Of a stretch of DNA of 64,000 nt, positions 1-10,527 are shown one piece after another (the first letter of the stretch is position 1; each line of letters opens with the position of its first letter). Source of the DNA: Brachyhypopomus gauderio. Taxonomy: Eukaryota > Chordata > Actinopteri > Gymnotiformes > Hypopomidae. The notes below the pieces were generated by a model. It did no database searches. It was not told the DNA's origin and was given only the letters and a program-made list of their open reading frames with translations. The position numbers were made by a program, and so were the translations under genes. The stretch spans positions 2,735,910-2,799,909 of the forward strand of contig NW_027506873.1 of assembly GCF_052324685.1 (NCBI RefSeq), in the 5' to 3' direction.

Positions 1-1195
1 CCACGGTGTAATAGAGCCTGACCACAGTGTAATAGAGCCCGACCACAGTGTAATAGGGCCCGACCACGGTGTAATAGAGCCTGACCACAGTGTAATAGGG
101 CCCAACCACAGTGTAATAGGGCCCGACCACGGTGTAATAGAGCCCGACCACAGTGTAATAGAGCCCAACCATGGTGTAATAGATGCCAACCATGGTGTAA
201 TAGAGGCTGACCACGGTGTAATAGGGCCTGACCATGGTGTAATATGCCCTAACATGGTGTAATAGAGCCTGACCACAGTGTAATTGAGCCAGACCACAGT
301 GTAATAGGGCCTGACCACGGTGTAATAGAGGCCGACCATGGTGTAATAGAGCCTAACGACAGTCTAATAGAGCCTGACCACGGTGGAATAGAGGCCAACC
401 ATTGTGTAATAGTGGACGACCACGGTGTAATAGGGCCCGACCACGGAGTAATAGAGCCCTAACATGATGTAATAGAACCTGACCACGGTGTAATAGAGGC
501 CGACCACGGTGTAATAGAGGCCGACCATGGTGTAATAGAGCCTAACCACTGTGTAATAGGGCCTGACCATGGTGTAATAGAGCCTGACCATGGTGTAATA
601 GAGCCCGACCACGGTGTAATAGAGCCTGACCATGGTGTAATAGAGCCTAACCACAGTGTAATAGAGCCTGACCACGGTGTAATAGTGGCCGACCACAGTA
701 TAATAGTGCCTGACTATGGTGTAATAGAGCCCGACCACGGTGTAATAGAGTCTGACTAGAGTGTAATAGAGCCCAACGACAGTGTAATAGAGCCTGACCA
801 CGGTGTAATACAGGCCGACTATGGTATAATAGTGCCTGACCATGGTGTAATAGAGCCTGACCACAGTGTAATAGAGCCTAACGACAGTCTAATAGAGCCT
901 GACCACGGTGTAATAGAGGCCGACCATGGTATAATAGTGCCTGACCACGGTGTAATAGAGCCCAACCACGGTGAAATAGAGGCCAACCATTGTGTAATAG
1001 AGGCTGACCACGGTGTAATAGAGCCTGACCACAGTGTAATAGAGGCTGCCCACGGTGAAATAGAGGCCAACCATTGTGTAATAGAGGCTGACCACGGTGT
1101 AATAGAGCCTGACCACAGTGTAATAGAGGCTGACCACAGTGTAATTGAGCCAGACCACAGTGTAATAGAGGCCGACCATGGTGTAATAGAGGGCC
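1..1195. repeat. 21-bp minisatellite array
   Basis: About 57 tandem copies of a 21-bp unit (core GACCACGGTGTAATAGAG plus three variable bases) start at the left window edge, so the array continues upstream. Variants alternate CACGGTG, CATGGTG and CACAGTG, and some copies have TAATAGGG. Because 21 is a multiple of three and the minus strand of the unit has no stop, long open frames with 7-residue periodicity appear in several frames. They are repeat artefacts, not genes. The last recognisable copy is near 1190. Confidence 0.95.
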
Positions 1196-1515
1196 TATGG
1201 GTGTAGTAAGCATTTCTGGTTGTGAGTTATGGCTGCCAGAGTTAAGTTCAAAGTTATTTATAGTTAGAAAAATAAGGTTATTGTTTAAAGTTATTTTTGA
1301 GAGAGGTAAGTATTACATCTGTGCATGAAACTTCAAATCAAAATGACATTGTGACATTACTTATTTTGGATTGCAGCTAAACCTAGCATGGTTTGTTAAA
1401 TGTCAGTTCACAGCTTTGATTTCTTTTTCCTTGGGCTTGTTAATTGAGTTTTGAATCAAAATGAAATGGCTTACTTGAAAGCAAATATAATTGAAGCTCT
1501 CAAATATACCAATAA
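1196..1515. other. Unassigned AT-rich spacer
   Basis: Between the 21-bp array and the LTR-like fragment I see no gene, RNA or recognisable transposon. The sequence is AT-rich with short runs only. Confidence 0.5.
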
Positions 1516-1905
1516 TGTCACGGTGAGGGGGCCGGGTCGCCACCAGAGGGCGCGCAACCCGGCCAGCAGCCGATCCCAGCACACACCCCCGCGCACGCAG
1601 CCACTCCCACAGTCGCAATCACCATCATACTGAGCACCTGTTTCTTGTTTACTTTGCACTTCTTAAGCCCGCAGGTCGTCTGGTCCAGTGCTGCACATTG
1701 CCGCTACACGAGCGTCTCTGGTTGAGAGCGAGTCCGTCACTGCGTTCCCTGCCGTGTGTGTACGCTACGAGCTTCACCTTGCATCCACAGTGTGTGCGCT
1801 ACGAGCTTTACCTTGCATCTACAGTGTGTGCGCTACGAGCTTTACCTTGCATTACTTGCAGTGTATGCTATACGAGTGTTACTGGTTGCCATGGATAATA
1901 AACCA
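1516..1905 (+). repeat. LTR-like repeat fragment with internal 34-bp tandem copies
   Basis: The segment begins TGTCACGG, is GC-rich, contains the phrase CCACCAGAGGGCGC that I recall from many fish LTRs, and ends with an AATAAA-like signal near 1896. Between about 1752 and 1885 three to four copies of a unit of about 34 bp occur, each with GCTACGAGCTT and ACCTTGCAT. I infer a decayed LTR of a retrotransposon. No internal coding region, primer binding site or partner LTR was found, so class and limits are uncertain. Confidence 0.4.
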
Positions 1906-1939
1906 CCTTCTGTCCAACCCACGTCTCCGGTTATTCAAC

Positions 1940-2560
1940 AAAAATAATTTCTATCTCAAACCTGAAAATCTGCCATGTGCAAAAGTATGTGAACTCTCCT
2001 TGCAGAACTTGCAGAATGGTTCCCTGGATAATGTGGAGTTATCCATGTCTAGAAGCAGAACATCAGGCCCAGACCTTCACCTTTCCATCATCATGCTTCA
2101 CTGTTGTTTTCTTTATATGCAGTGTTAACTTTTCTCCAAACATGGCACCTGTGATTATGGCCAAAAAATTAAATTTTGTACTCATCTGTCCAGAGAATGG
2201 ACTTCCAGAAAGCCTCTGGTTTGTCCAAGTGCTCTCTGGCAAAGATTCAACTTTGTTTATTCTTGCAGAGGCTTCCTTCTAGCAACTTTCCCATTATTGC
2301 CATGTTTATTGACTTTTCACCTGATTGTAGACACATGTACATTTATCCCAGATACAGCCAGAGAGATCTGGTGATGTGTGGGCTGGTCTTCACCTGAATG
2401 ATTATTTTTCTATGTGCTTGTTGGCTGTCCACTTCTGGGCAGAGTTGCTGTGATGCTGAGTGCCCTCCATTTGTAAATAATTTTTCTTACAGTGGATGGA
2501 TGGAGCTGGAACCTCTCCTTTCTTTTCTTCCTGGGTTTCCTCTCCCTTTCAATCTCATTT
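1940..2560 (-). pseudogene. Tc1/mariner-like transposase relic
   Basis: Read on the minus strand, short frames resemble parts of a Tc1-type transposase, interrupted by stops and frameshifts. Near 2400-2500 a helix-turn-helix-like stretch contains IIYKWR and LPRSGQPTS. Near 2170-2260 a stretch contains HLDKPEAFWKS followed by LWTDE, which resembles the catalytic region. The order on the minus strand (DNA-binding part first, catalytic part second) is right for the family. It is broken and cannot encode an active enzyme. Terminal repeats were not delimited, so the bounds are approximate. Confidence 0.6.
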
Positions 2561-2925
2561 TAGTTTCATTTGATTGGTCAGCTTAATTGATTGTATATTA
2601 CTGTTTACAAACAGAGAAGTGGGTCTTAATAAAACACATTTTAGATATCTTCCCATTTTGAATTCCTGCAGAAACATGTCCGTGAGAAGTGAGTGTTGTG
2701 AATCTACTGATGTTCGAGTGGTCTGCAGGGTGTATGCTACTGCCCTGTTCTGTTAGAGCTGAATAAAGCCCACTGAACCTCTACACACAAAATCTCCCAT
2801 CACGCCTTTTGGCCTTTTGTGGAGGTCATACTCTGTGTATTTCTGGAGTGTTTGTGAATGATATACGTTGTGCACCAGTGCAGTAAACCCTTAGAAGGCC
2901 TTTCAGAATTTAGACTAATAAGGTA
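2561..2925. other. Spacer between Tc1 relic and TIR element
   Basis: No gene is seen. An AATAAA lies near 2762 inside GAATAAAGCCCACTG, with no associated reading frame. The stretch ends in the TA that flanks the next transposon. Confidence 0.4.
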
Positions 2926-3032
2926 CACTGTAAAAAATTTCCATGTAAAATTACAGTAATTTACTGGCAGCAGTTTCACCAGTATTATACCCTATTTTTA
3001 CAGTACAGATACTGTAATTACAATTACAGCAC

Positions 3033-3304
3033 GGACGTAGTTTTGGGGGGGGACGGGGGGGGACATGTCCCCCCCACTTTTTCAAAAGCCGGTTTTGGTC
3101 CCCCCCAGTTTTTACAGTTAAAACCAAATATTTAAGTAGTGACGAAGTCATGTCCCCCCCACTTTTTAACGGTAAAAAAACCAATATTCAAATAGCGACA
3201 AATCTAGCACTAGGATCATGCAGCACCCCCCCCCCCCCCCCCCCGCTTAACAGTTCGCCACCCCAGGTTGTGTCCCCCCCACTTATGAAATCAAAACTAC
3301 GTCC
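3033..3304. mobile_element. Short TIR element with G and C homopolymer runs
   Basis: Inverted ends GGACGTAGTTTTG and CAAAACTACGTCC bound about 270 bp that contain repeated GTCCCCCCCACTTTTT modules and a run of about 20 C near 3224-3244. It is nested inside the 2926-4226 element. There is no coding capacity. I recall similar G/C-run repeats as common dispersed sequences in fish genomes but cannot name the family. Confidence 0.6.
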
Positions 3305-3431
3305 ATGAATTACAGCATAATACTGTAAACACAATCTACACAATATTACTGTTTTTTTTAAACCTACAGCAATTTAATGTTAATTTCTGTTACAGCTAAC
3401 AGAACTCTGTATACAAAAACAACAGCTCAAA

Positions 3432-3555
3432 GGGCAGCGGTAGCTCAGTCGTTAAGACGTTGGTGTTGCAATCCAAAGGTCCTGAGTTCGAATCCCCCCT
3501 CCTCCTAGCTGCCACTGCTGGGCCCCTGAGCAAGACCCTTAACCATCAATGGCTG
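3432..3555 (+). mobile_element. tRNA-derived SINE, plus strand, probably truncated
   Basis: The 5-prime end reads like a tRNA. TAGCTCAGTCG at 3441 fits the A box and GAGTTCGAATCC near 3484 fits the B box of an RNA polymerase III promoter, about 43 bp apart. A body sequence with CCCTGAGCAAGACCCTTAACC follows. It lacks a tRNA acceptor pairing and a 3-prime tail of its own, so it is a SINE copy, not a tRNA gene. Confidence 0.75.
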
Positions 3556-3559
3556 GGTT

Positions 3560-3751
3560 CATATTTATGGCATTTGGCAGACACCCTTATCCAGAGCAAC
3601 TTACATTTTAATCTCATTTTTATACAAGTGAGCAATTGCGGGTTAAGGGCCTTGCTCAGGGGCACCTCAGTCATGGCCTAAGGTCTGGGAATCGAACCCA
3701 CGACCCTCCGGTCACAAGACCAGTTCCCTAACCACCAGGCCATGACTGCCC
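3560..3751 (-). mobile_element. tRNA-derived SINE, minus strand, near full length
   Basis: On the minus strand it starts GGGCAGTCATGGCCTGGTGG, has A-box-like TGGTTAGGGAA, B-box GGTTCGATTCC, the shared body CCCCTGAGCAAGG, and ends with CTCTGGATAAGGGTGTCTGC. That last block matches the conserved central domain I recall from V-SINE/DANA-type fish SINEs. It is oriented opposite to the SINE at 3432, and the shared body blocks form an inverted repeat of about 22 bp. Confidence 0.8.
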
Positions 3752-4699
3752 TTATATAAAATTCTAGCCTAAGTATTTTTCTAATATTTTTTGTTAGCTT
3801 CGTACGGTTAGCTAAAAACTTGGATTAGGTTTTCAGGTCCACGATGTAACTTGCACCACAATGCAGTGTTACAACTGCTAAAACACTCAAGCAAGTAGAA
3901 AAAAATAGGGAAAAAACTCAGGATTTTCTAATCTCCCAGCAGCCATTGCTAATTACAGTTAATTACTGTAATTAGGAAATGCTCAAAAGGGGGCGCTCGA
4001 ATTACAGCAAAGATACCCACAATGCTTATCAGTTCACAGCAACAACTTCCTGTATATGAAGTATACAGTAGTTTACTGTCAGATTTTCCCTGTAAATTTA
4101 TAGTCCTGTTAAAGAACAGTAAATTACCAATTTTCTGTTTGTATTAACAGTAGAGTGCTGTTTTCAAAAATAACAGGTTAATACTGTTGGAATTCTGCTG
4201 TAAATTAACAGCAATTTTTTACAGTGTAGGGGAGACCAGGGACAGTTGTAACAGGGGACAGTTGTAACACCTTGAATTCCTCCAAACAGAAACAAGCTAG
4301 AGTGATTACACTCACTGTGCACATACTCAGTTAGACTGTCTTCTTGCTAACAAAAAAGGAGCCACATTTGAAACTCCCAGAGAAGGTAATCACCAAAAGT
4401 GTTTTTTTGGGGTAAAAATTTTACTTTTCTATCAGAGGTATTTTTTGGATACTGTCCTGAGATCAAATATTTATGAATCCAAATAAGTATTATTAGAATT
4501 ACTGTATTGTAAGCTAAAATTAGAAATGATTAACATGTGTCCAACTAGCAGTCAGGCTCGTTCACATGAGGTGAAAACATAACTGGTGATACTGGGATGA
4601 TTGTAACGCCTTGTTACGATGATCTGTTATGATCTGCCAAGCATTGTGAAGAGTGCCCTTCCCCTGGCTGCAACAACATCAAACATCAAATTCAGGCAG

Positions 4700-5308
4700 G
4701 GTTTGTAGGCACTGGAATTTGGCTTTTTTAAAAGAGATATTTTTAATGACATCGACTTTGCACCATCCCTGGTCACAGATCGCCCATTGCCAGTGACACC
4801 ACAGGTTCCATCTTCCACTGCAGCTGCAGTGAATGCAGTTTCATGTATTACAGCTCCAACACCCACTGTGGCAACGGTGGCATCCTACACACCACCTGCA
4901 GCATTTTCCCCATCACACCATGTGGTGCCTGAACCTTCATCCTCCCCATCACACCATGTGGTGCCTGAACCTTCATCCTCCCCATCACACCATGTGGTGC
5001 CTGAACCTTCATCCTCCCCATCACACCGTGTGGTGCCTGAACCTTCATCCTCCCCATCACACCGTGTGGTGCCTGAACCTTCATCCTCCCCATCACACCG
5101 TGTGGTGTCTGAACCTTCATCCTCCCCATCACACCGTGTGGTGCCTGAACCTTCATCCTCCCCATCACACCGTGTGGTGCCTGAACCTTCATCCTCCCCA
5201 TCACACCGTGTGGTGCCTGAACCTTCATCCTCCCCATCACACCGTGTGGTGCCTCCTTCTCCTCTTTTTTGGTCATGTGGTGTGAGAGTAAACATTAGGC
5301 CTATTTAA
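4700..5308 (+). pseudogene. Transposase C-terminal remnant with 12-residue repeats
   Basis: A plus-strand frame is open from before the methionine at 4787 to the stop at 5306-5308. Upstream of that methionine the frame carries the transposase-like RDIFNDIDF block. Downstream it runs through ten or so copies of PEPSSSPSHHVV (H or R at the tenth position) encoded by the 36-bp repeat, then a short tail ending in RPI. The catalytic part of the enzyme is absent. I consider it a relic whose repeat happens to stay in frame; expression is unknown. Confidence 0.5.
4905..5252 (+). repeat. 36-bp minisatellite inside the transposon
   Basis: About ten tandem copies of a 36-bp unit (CCATCACACCGTGTGGTGCC followed by TGAACCTTCATCCTCC). 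The first three copies have CACCATGTGG and later ones CACCGTGTGG. One copy has GTGTCTGAA in place of GTGCCTGAA. The unit is a multiple of three, which keeps several frames open on both strands. Confidence 0.95.
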
Positions 5309-5588
5309 AAAAAGAAATAAATAGTCACAATAACATTAATGATAAATAATCTTTTTCATTTTGATTGATTAATTAAGAAAATTTTAGATGTTACAACCGT
5401 CCCTGGAGTGACTGTATTTAAATCGATTTTGCAACCTGTACATATTTCATAAACCCACTTATATACATTGTTTCAGTAGTTGACACATTGAAGTTCATAA
5501 TACAGCAAGTTGGCTATTCCAGTGTGAATGGTTCTTGATTTATTGGAAAAATCACAAAAAGTGTTACAACTGTCCCTGGTCTCCCCTA

Positions 5589-7294
5589 TTAATTACTTCT
5601 TGTTATGTTTTAGGCATCTAATCAGTTCAACTTGGTGTCTAAGCACACACATTGGTATGACAACCCTCGAATGAAGTGTTGGTAAAAATGCTTCTGTCAG
5701 CATCACTATCCACCCCTCCGTAATGCTCACTCCATTCCCACTTCTCCCCCGTGGACTTACTGTCTTCAACAAATGTAAAGTTCCTGCAGTAGATCATCAC
5801 CAAATAATTTGTGAGACACCAACTTTTTATCTCCTGACATGTAAGGGTGTCTGTGACAAAGAGGATTACTCATTTGCTCTGAACCACTGGAGATTTGGGG
5901 GAGTCCTGCCAATTTCTAAAGCCTGACCAGAATGTTAACAGTGAGTCTCTCTGCCTCCTGTCAGGCCTGCTTTGCATATTCTTAACAGTGCAAACATATT
6001 CAAAGCTAAACTTTTGAGTTGGTCTAGAGGGCCGGGAGAAAAGGAAAGCTTGGTGAAGAATGGAGCCCTCATACTTGGTGTTATGGAGAGGAGAGTGATT
6101 AACATGCATGTGGTGTGACCATCCTGAATAAGGTCCCTTCAAAAACAAAAAAAGGCTCTTATTTGGTGAAGCTTGGTGACACACAGATGAGAGTCAAAGC
6201 CTGGCTAATTCTTTCCTTGTCATGTGTTTGTCTATATTCAGTGGAACAAAGGGAAGATGTTAAAGATATCAGTGCAAATGTTGGTTTGAAGATGGGAGAG
6301 AGGTTGATACACTGAAGCATAGTTCCTAAATTACTTGACGTGCGAATACCGCAATTAAAATTGCCAAGAATATCTGGCAATGTAGTAATTCCCAATAAAA
6401 TCAAGAGGCAGACTCCAGAATTAATAAAAGAGGATAGTTCCAATATTTATTGCAGGTCAACTTTAGCATATAATAGAGGCACCCTCCAGAGAATATCTGT
6501 GGAGTCCAAGGGAGGTTTAACACCTTTCAATGGTGATATTTGAACCGCTCACCTTTTTCTGCATACTAACTTGAGAGTCCATTATGTCAAATTATGTCCA
6601 TTTGTCCATGTATTATTTATTAACTTGTTATTTATTAACTTGTTATTTGCTTTTGAAATGTTACATCAAGGCTGACCTACCTACACTGACCTATCAAGGC
6701 CCTGGTGTGAACCTGAATGTTGCATCTTGCACAAATGTCTATTTGGGCCTGTTAAGGTCCCCGACAGGCACACAGACGGGCACCTGAAGATACAGTTTCC
6801 TGCTCTTCAAATGTTTTTTTTTCACTGTTCGTTCCACCCTGTTACCTTGCCATATGACTATTTGGTGTTTTGAATACCAAAAATGTTTCTGCAAAAATAG
6901 TGAAGATACAATTTTTTTAAATTTTACTAAAATAGCAGAGTGTATATGTTTTACAGCATCAAAACTATTAGTGTATTTCAAATAAAAGATTAAAAAAAAT
7001 TTTACACATAAAAAAACAAAGCAGACACCAACCAATCGGTGGTCATGATCAGAGAATGTTGCCACATGCCATTAAACGTCTGATCATATAGACCATATAT
7101 ATCATTAATCAATGTCTCTCAAAGAACGATTAATTAATTAACATCTCTGATTACTTTATCATTATTCAATGTCTCTCATCAACATTACACTTGACCAGGG
7201 TCCTTTTCAAAACAGCAGTTTTGTTTTCAATATTTAACCATTTCAGGTCTGCAGATACACAGATGACACATTCACTAAAGACCGAAACCTTGTT

Positions 7295-7333
<39 letters not shown>

Positions 7334-7984
7334 TTCTTTGTCTCTTTCTTTGTTTCTCTCTCTCTCCCTCTGTCTTTCCTTCTCTCTTCCCCTCATGATG
7401 GTCCAGTTTGGGTCCTCTTGAATCAAGATGAATACTGAGCAGGTATTCGCAAAAAGAAACTTCTCTTCTGTTCACATGTAAACCCAAAGAATACTGAATA
7501 GGTGAATAGGTGGCTTTGCTCACATATGAACCTAAAGGAGACAGCCAAGCTAATGACAGAAATATCAAAGTCCTTTCCATCTTCAAAGAGAAGTAATGGA
7601 TTATAAGATGAGCAATCAGGTTTATTTCCATAAATGTCACAAATAATCTGCCCTTATTGGAACATTTATCTGACAATTGGGACAAGCACTGAACTAGAAC
7701 CCTCCACACGATTAATTCAGATCATTAGCTCAAATTTGAAGTAATTATCAACAACATTCCACCTGTTCATATCTCCAAATGAATAAGGTGTTCAGGGAAT
7801 TCGTCAAGTAGGCCAAGGATTCTGGGCCCACATCGTGCCATGAAAGCTATTTCACATCATTCGACACTTTCCATCATCCAGCCAGGTTCAATGCGATTCT
7901 CTTCAAGAACGTCTTAATGCTATTAAACAAATAACCCCTGATATGCCATTCTACACACCTACCGTATCTTCGTCTCCGGGCAGA
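5589..7984. other. Intergenic, no recognisable gene
   Basis: Short open frames only, none with a recognisable motif, splice structure or repeat-independent length above about 140 codons. A (CT)n microsatellite lies at 7299-7390. Around 6600-6650 the phrase TATTAACTTGTTATT is repeated. I see nothing else. Confidence 0.5.
7299..7390. repeat. (CT)n microsatellite with interruptions
   Basis: A polypyrimidine run of TCTCTC with TTTC interruptions. It creates spurious arginine/glutamate-rich frames on the minus strand and serine/leucine-rich frames on the plus strand. Confidence 0.95.
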
Positions 7985-8070
7985 CCGGTGTAGGCGAGAT
8001 ACCCGTCGCTGCAGAAGCAAAAGTCCAGGGGGTGGAGCTGAATCTAGATCCAACTCTTCCCACCATCGTG
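7985..8070 (-). repeat. Dispersed repeat, inverted copy of 8848-8935
   Basis: The reverse complement of this stretch contains GAGTTGGATCTAGAT, CTCCACCCCCTGGACTTTTG and GCAGCGACGG in the same order as positions 8856-8918. The two copies are about 0.8 kb apart in opposite orientation. The family is unnamed to me. Confidence 0.75.
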
Positions 8071-8785
8071 TTTTCATTGGTCTGAAGTAATTGCAGTACG
8101 CAGAGTTGTATCAGATTAGCCATTCCAAATCACCGTTGTCGTCCTAAATTGCTATTCTTATTTACTCACTTGCCGTTAATAATAAACCAATTTTCATCTT
8201 GCTAATGCTAGTAACTAGTTTCCTTTGATTATACTAAATCTGACTGTTTCTGTTTGCATGAGCAACCACTGTTAAGTTTATCTAATCTAGGTGTCTAAGC
8301 AGGGCCGGGGCCAGAACATATACAGTGAGGGGGCATAAGAAAATTTTGTAAGCAGGGGGTGGCGTGTAACGATTGTTGAGCGGGCAAGGGGGCGCCATGT
8401 AGCGATTGCTGTAAAATAAATGGGTCTTATTATTTACATTGAGGGGGCGAGACACCTCGCCTGAGGGGGCGACCATGATCCTCATTAACCAGTTCACTGA
8501 AAAACTTCACAACTAATATAATGCTATTTATATTTTTCCATCCATCTATAGATGGATATCACGGTTAAGGTAAAAAAAATGAAATAGTACATATTTAAGA
8601 AATGTACTATACTTTATTATGTTGGCAATCACAGATCATTATTCCTGTCCACTTTTACGTTTTCTTGTAAACTTAAAAAAATGTGTATTGTGTTATTTAA
8701 ATAACATTCAAAGAACATTTTGATCTTTAAATGGTAAAAGGGTGAATTTATTGGATTTCTATTTCCTGGTCGGAAAACGTAAGCG
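8071..8785. other. Intergenic spacer with GGGGGCG-rich patch
   Basis: No gene. Positions 8298-8475 contain several GGGGGCG or GGGGGCA blocks separated by 40 to 60 bp, probably part of an old dispersed repeat. The remainder is AT-rich. Confidence 0.4.
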
Positions 8786-8960
8786 ACACGTAGGAGGAGT
8801 TGGATTAGATGCAGCTCCGCCCACCCTGGACCGACCAAAAGAAACTATGGACGGTGGGAGGAGTTGGATCTAGATCCTGCTCCACCCCCTGGACTTTTGA
8901 TTCCGCAGCGACGGACGGGTACTTGGTGTAGGCCGCAATGATGACAAGGGAGTTGCCACT
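8786..8960 (+). repeat. Dispersed repeat, two tandem-related modules
   Basis: Two related modules: GGAGGAGTTGGATTAGATGC then CCACCCTGGACC at 8791-8834, and GGAGGAGTTGGATCTAGATC then CCACCCCCTGGACTTTTG at 8856-8899. The second matches the inverted copy at 7985-8070. It is likely a fragment of a dispersed family. Confidence 0.65.
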
Positions 8961-10365
8961 CTCTGCCTAATGTTCGTGACTCTGCCTAACGCATAATAAA
9001 AACCGTCTCCATTCACGGATTTCTCACGCTCTCGACAAATCAAGGGACCCATTGACTAGCCCATCTTTGGGGCCTTCCCTACATATACTGCATCCCAGAA
9101 ACGAGCTTCTTTTCCCCCGCACGCTGCCTTTTCTCCCACGCCGGAGTGAAGGTATGCAGGGATTACTGCGGCTCAAAGCGTTTGTTTTCTTTAGGAGGTT
9201 AGTCACCTTATTGACGGCGCTGAGCCGACTGAAACGAAGCGCCCTGTGGGTATCGGAGCCGTTTCTAATGAGACGGTCCGAGGTCTATCCGCAGTCTTGC
9301 TCAGGCTAATTGGACAGAACAGGAGAAGCATTCACTCCAGACAGGAGCCGAAGTCCTACCTCGAAAAAATCTGCCACTTTGTTGTTGCACGTGTGTGACT
9401 TTGTTGACGTATGTGTATAACTTTGATGTTGCATATTCAGGCAAGCAAACATGCAGTCCTCTTACTCAGCATTTTTGTTATGCAACATGTAAACTTAATA
9501 TACATATTTTACGACAAGCAAATAGAGTCAAAGCAAACGAAAAATAACGGGGGGCAAATTGACACAGATGAATTATTTCTTTTTTTCTTCCTCTGTTTTG
9601 ATAATCTCGTGTTTTGTCGTGCATGATGCCTTGTTTCTTAGGAGAAAGGGCTCCCTCCGTACAATGCCGCATCCCTGTGGACATGGTGAATGGATGCTGA
9701 AAGTCCAGATTGGTTTCTTGTAGACTGAATGGTTGCCGGGAGATCTGCTATTGATGCGGTGTGGCCCGCGCCCTTTACCTCGCCGGGTAGCCTCTTTAAC
9801 CCCCCCTCCCCCAAACGAAAGTCCCCCAAACGATGCGGATCTGACAGACTCCGAGTTAACTTCGTCCCCGCCTGAATGTTTGCTGTCCATCACGGGGGGA
9901 CATTAGGCGGCGATAATCTGATGAACGCACTAAAGGCATGGAAGAGATTGGAGGCAACAGAGGTGCCTGAAGGAGACTATAAGAATGTCTTGGATGAATC
10001 TGCACTGAAAATATGTGGAGTAGGGTTTACTTAAAAAAACGTATAATATAAATTAACACACTAATATTTACTCATAATTCTCAGTGTATTTAACTACAAA
10101 TGTTTCAGTAAATGTTACTTTGCAACACGTTATGTACTCTAATTGTACAATTAGATTTTATTCAGTGTACTTTAGTAGATTTTACTACAACAATGTAGCA
10201 CGACATTCTTCCATGGCTTTTATTATTTATGTAATAGTAGTAATTGTTTTTAGTTCTTTAGTAATGCTTAACTGCCAAATGTTTTGTTTCTTACAATATA
10301 AACTTCTGATAAAAAACATGCATTAAAATGTGACATACAATGAAATCAAAGCGTTGCACTAGTGT
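8961..10365. other. Intergenic, no recognisable gene
   Basis: Moderately GC-rich from 9000 to 9330 and AT-rich after 9900. Short frames only (up to about 106 codons), none recognised. Confidence 0.4.
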
Positions 10366-10445
10366 TGTGTCGTTCACGAACGATTCGTTTGAATGAACGA
10401 ATCATTTGAGTGAACGTACTGAATCGAATCACTTCCTCAGCTGAT
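10366..10445. repeat. Imperfect palindromic repeat, ACGAACGATTCG type
   Basis: GTTCACGAACGATTCGTTTG followed by AATGAACGAATCATTTGAG and GAACGTACTGAATCGAATCA forms overlapping imperfect palindromes. I recall similar sequence as a dispersed element in fish genomes. It has no coding potential. Confidence 0.5.
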
Positions 10446-10527
10446 TAGTTCCTGTCTCAAGTCAGTAGTTGAGCTCAGCAGTGACCGTACAGGCCGGCAG
10501 GGGAACTGTTGTGTATGGAGCTGTTTT

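Larger units (their letters stand above)
2926..4226. mobile_element. Non-autonomous TIR element, CACTGTAAAAAATT ends
   Basis: The element opens CACTGTAAAAAATT and closes with AATTTTTTACAGTG, an inverted terminal repeat, and is flanked by TA on both sides (2924-2925 and 4227-4228). Internally it is rich in ACAGTAATTTACTG-like motifs and has no open frame of its own. Younger insertions interrupt it: a G/C-run element at 3033-3304 and two SINEs at 3432-3751. I infer a miniature or deleted DNA transposon. The TA flanks fit the Tc1/mariner superfamily, but a second element with the same ends at 11418 lacks TA, so the superfamily is uncertain. Confidence 0.7.
4229..5586 (+). mobile_element. TA-flanked transposon, pogo/Tigger-like, decayed
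   Basis: Terminal inverted repeats GGGGAGACCAGGGACAGTTG and, at 5563-5586, its complement end exactly at TA dinucleotides on both sides (4227-4228, 5587-5588). The left end carries the GGGACAGTTGTAAC block twice. Inside, a plus-strand frame around 4724-4790 reads KRDIFNDIDFAP then VTDRPLP. This recalls the C-terminal end of DDE_1 (pogo/Tigger-type) transposases; the upstream catalytic domain is missing. TA target duplication supports the Tc1/mariner/pogo superfamily. The left TA is also the right flank of the neighbouring element. Confidence 0.7.

Noticed and set aside
364..1206. Long open frames in the first 1.2 kb on both strands
   Set aside because: They follow the 21-bp repeat with 7-residue periodicity in several frames at once, as expected from the repeat alone.
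3436..3510. tRNA-like sequence with A and B boxes
   Set aside because: It has no acceptor stem pairing and continues into a SINE body, so it is a SINE head rather than a tRNA gene.
4833..5295. Minus-strand and second-frame open frames of 136 to 150 codons
   Set aside because: They are shadows of the 36-bp repeat, with 12-residue periodicity and no flanking homology.
7166..7709. Arg/Glu-rich minus-strand frames of 86 and 144 codons
   Set aside because: They depend on the (CT)n tract; there is no gene structure.
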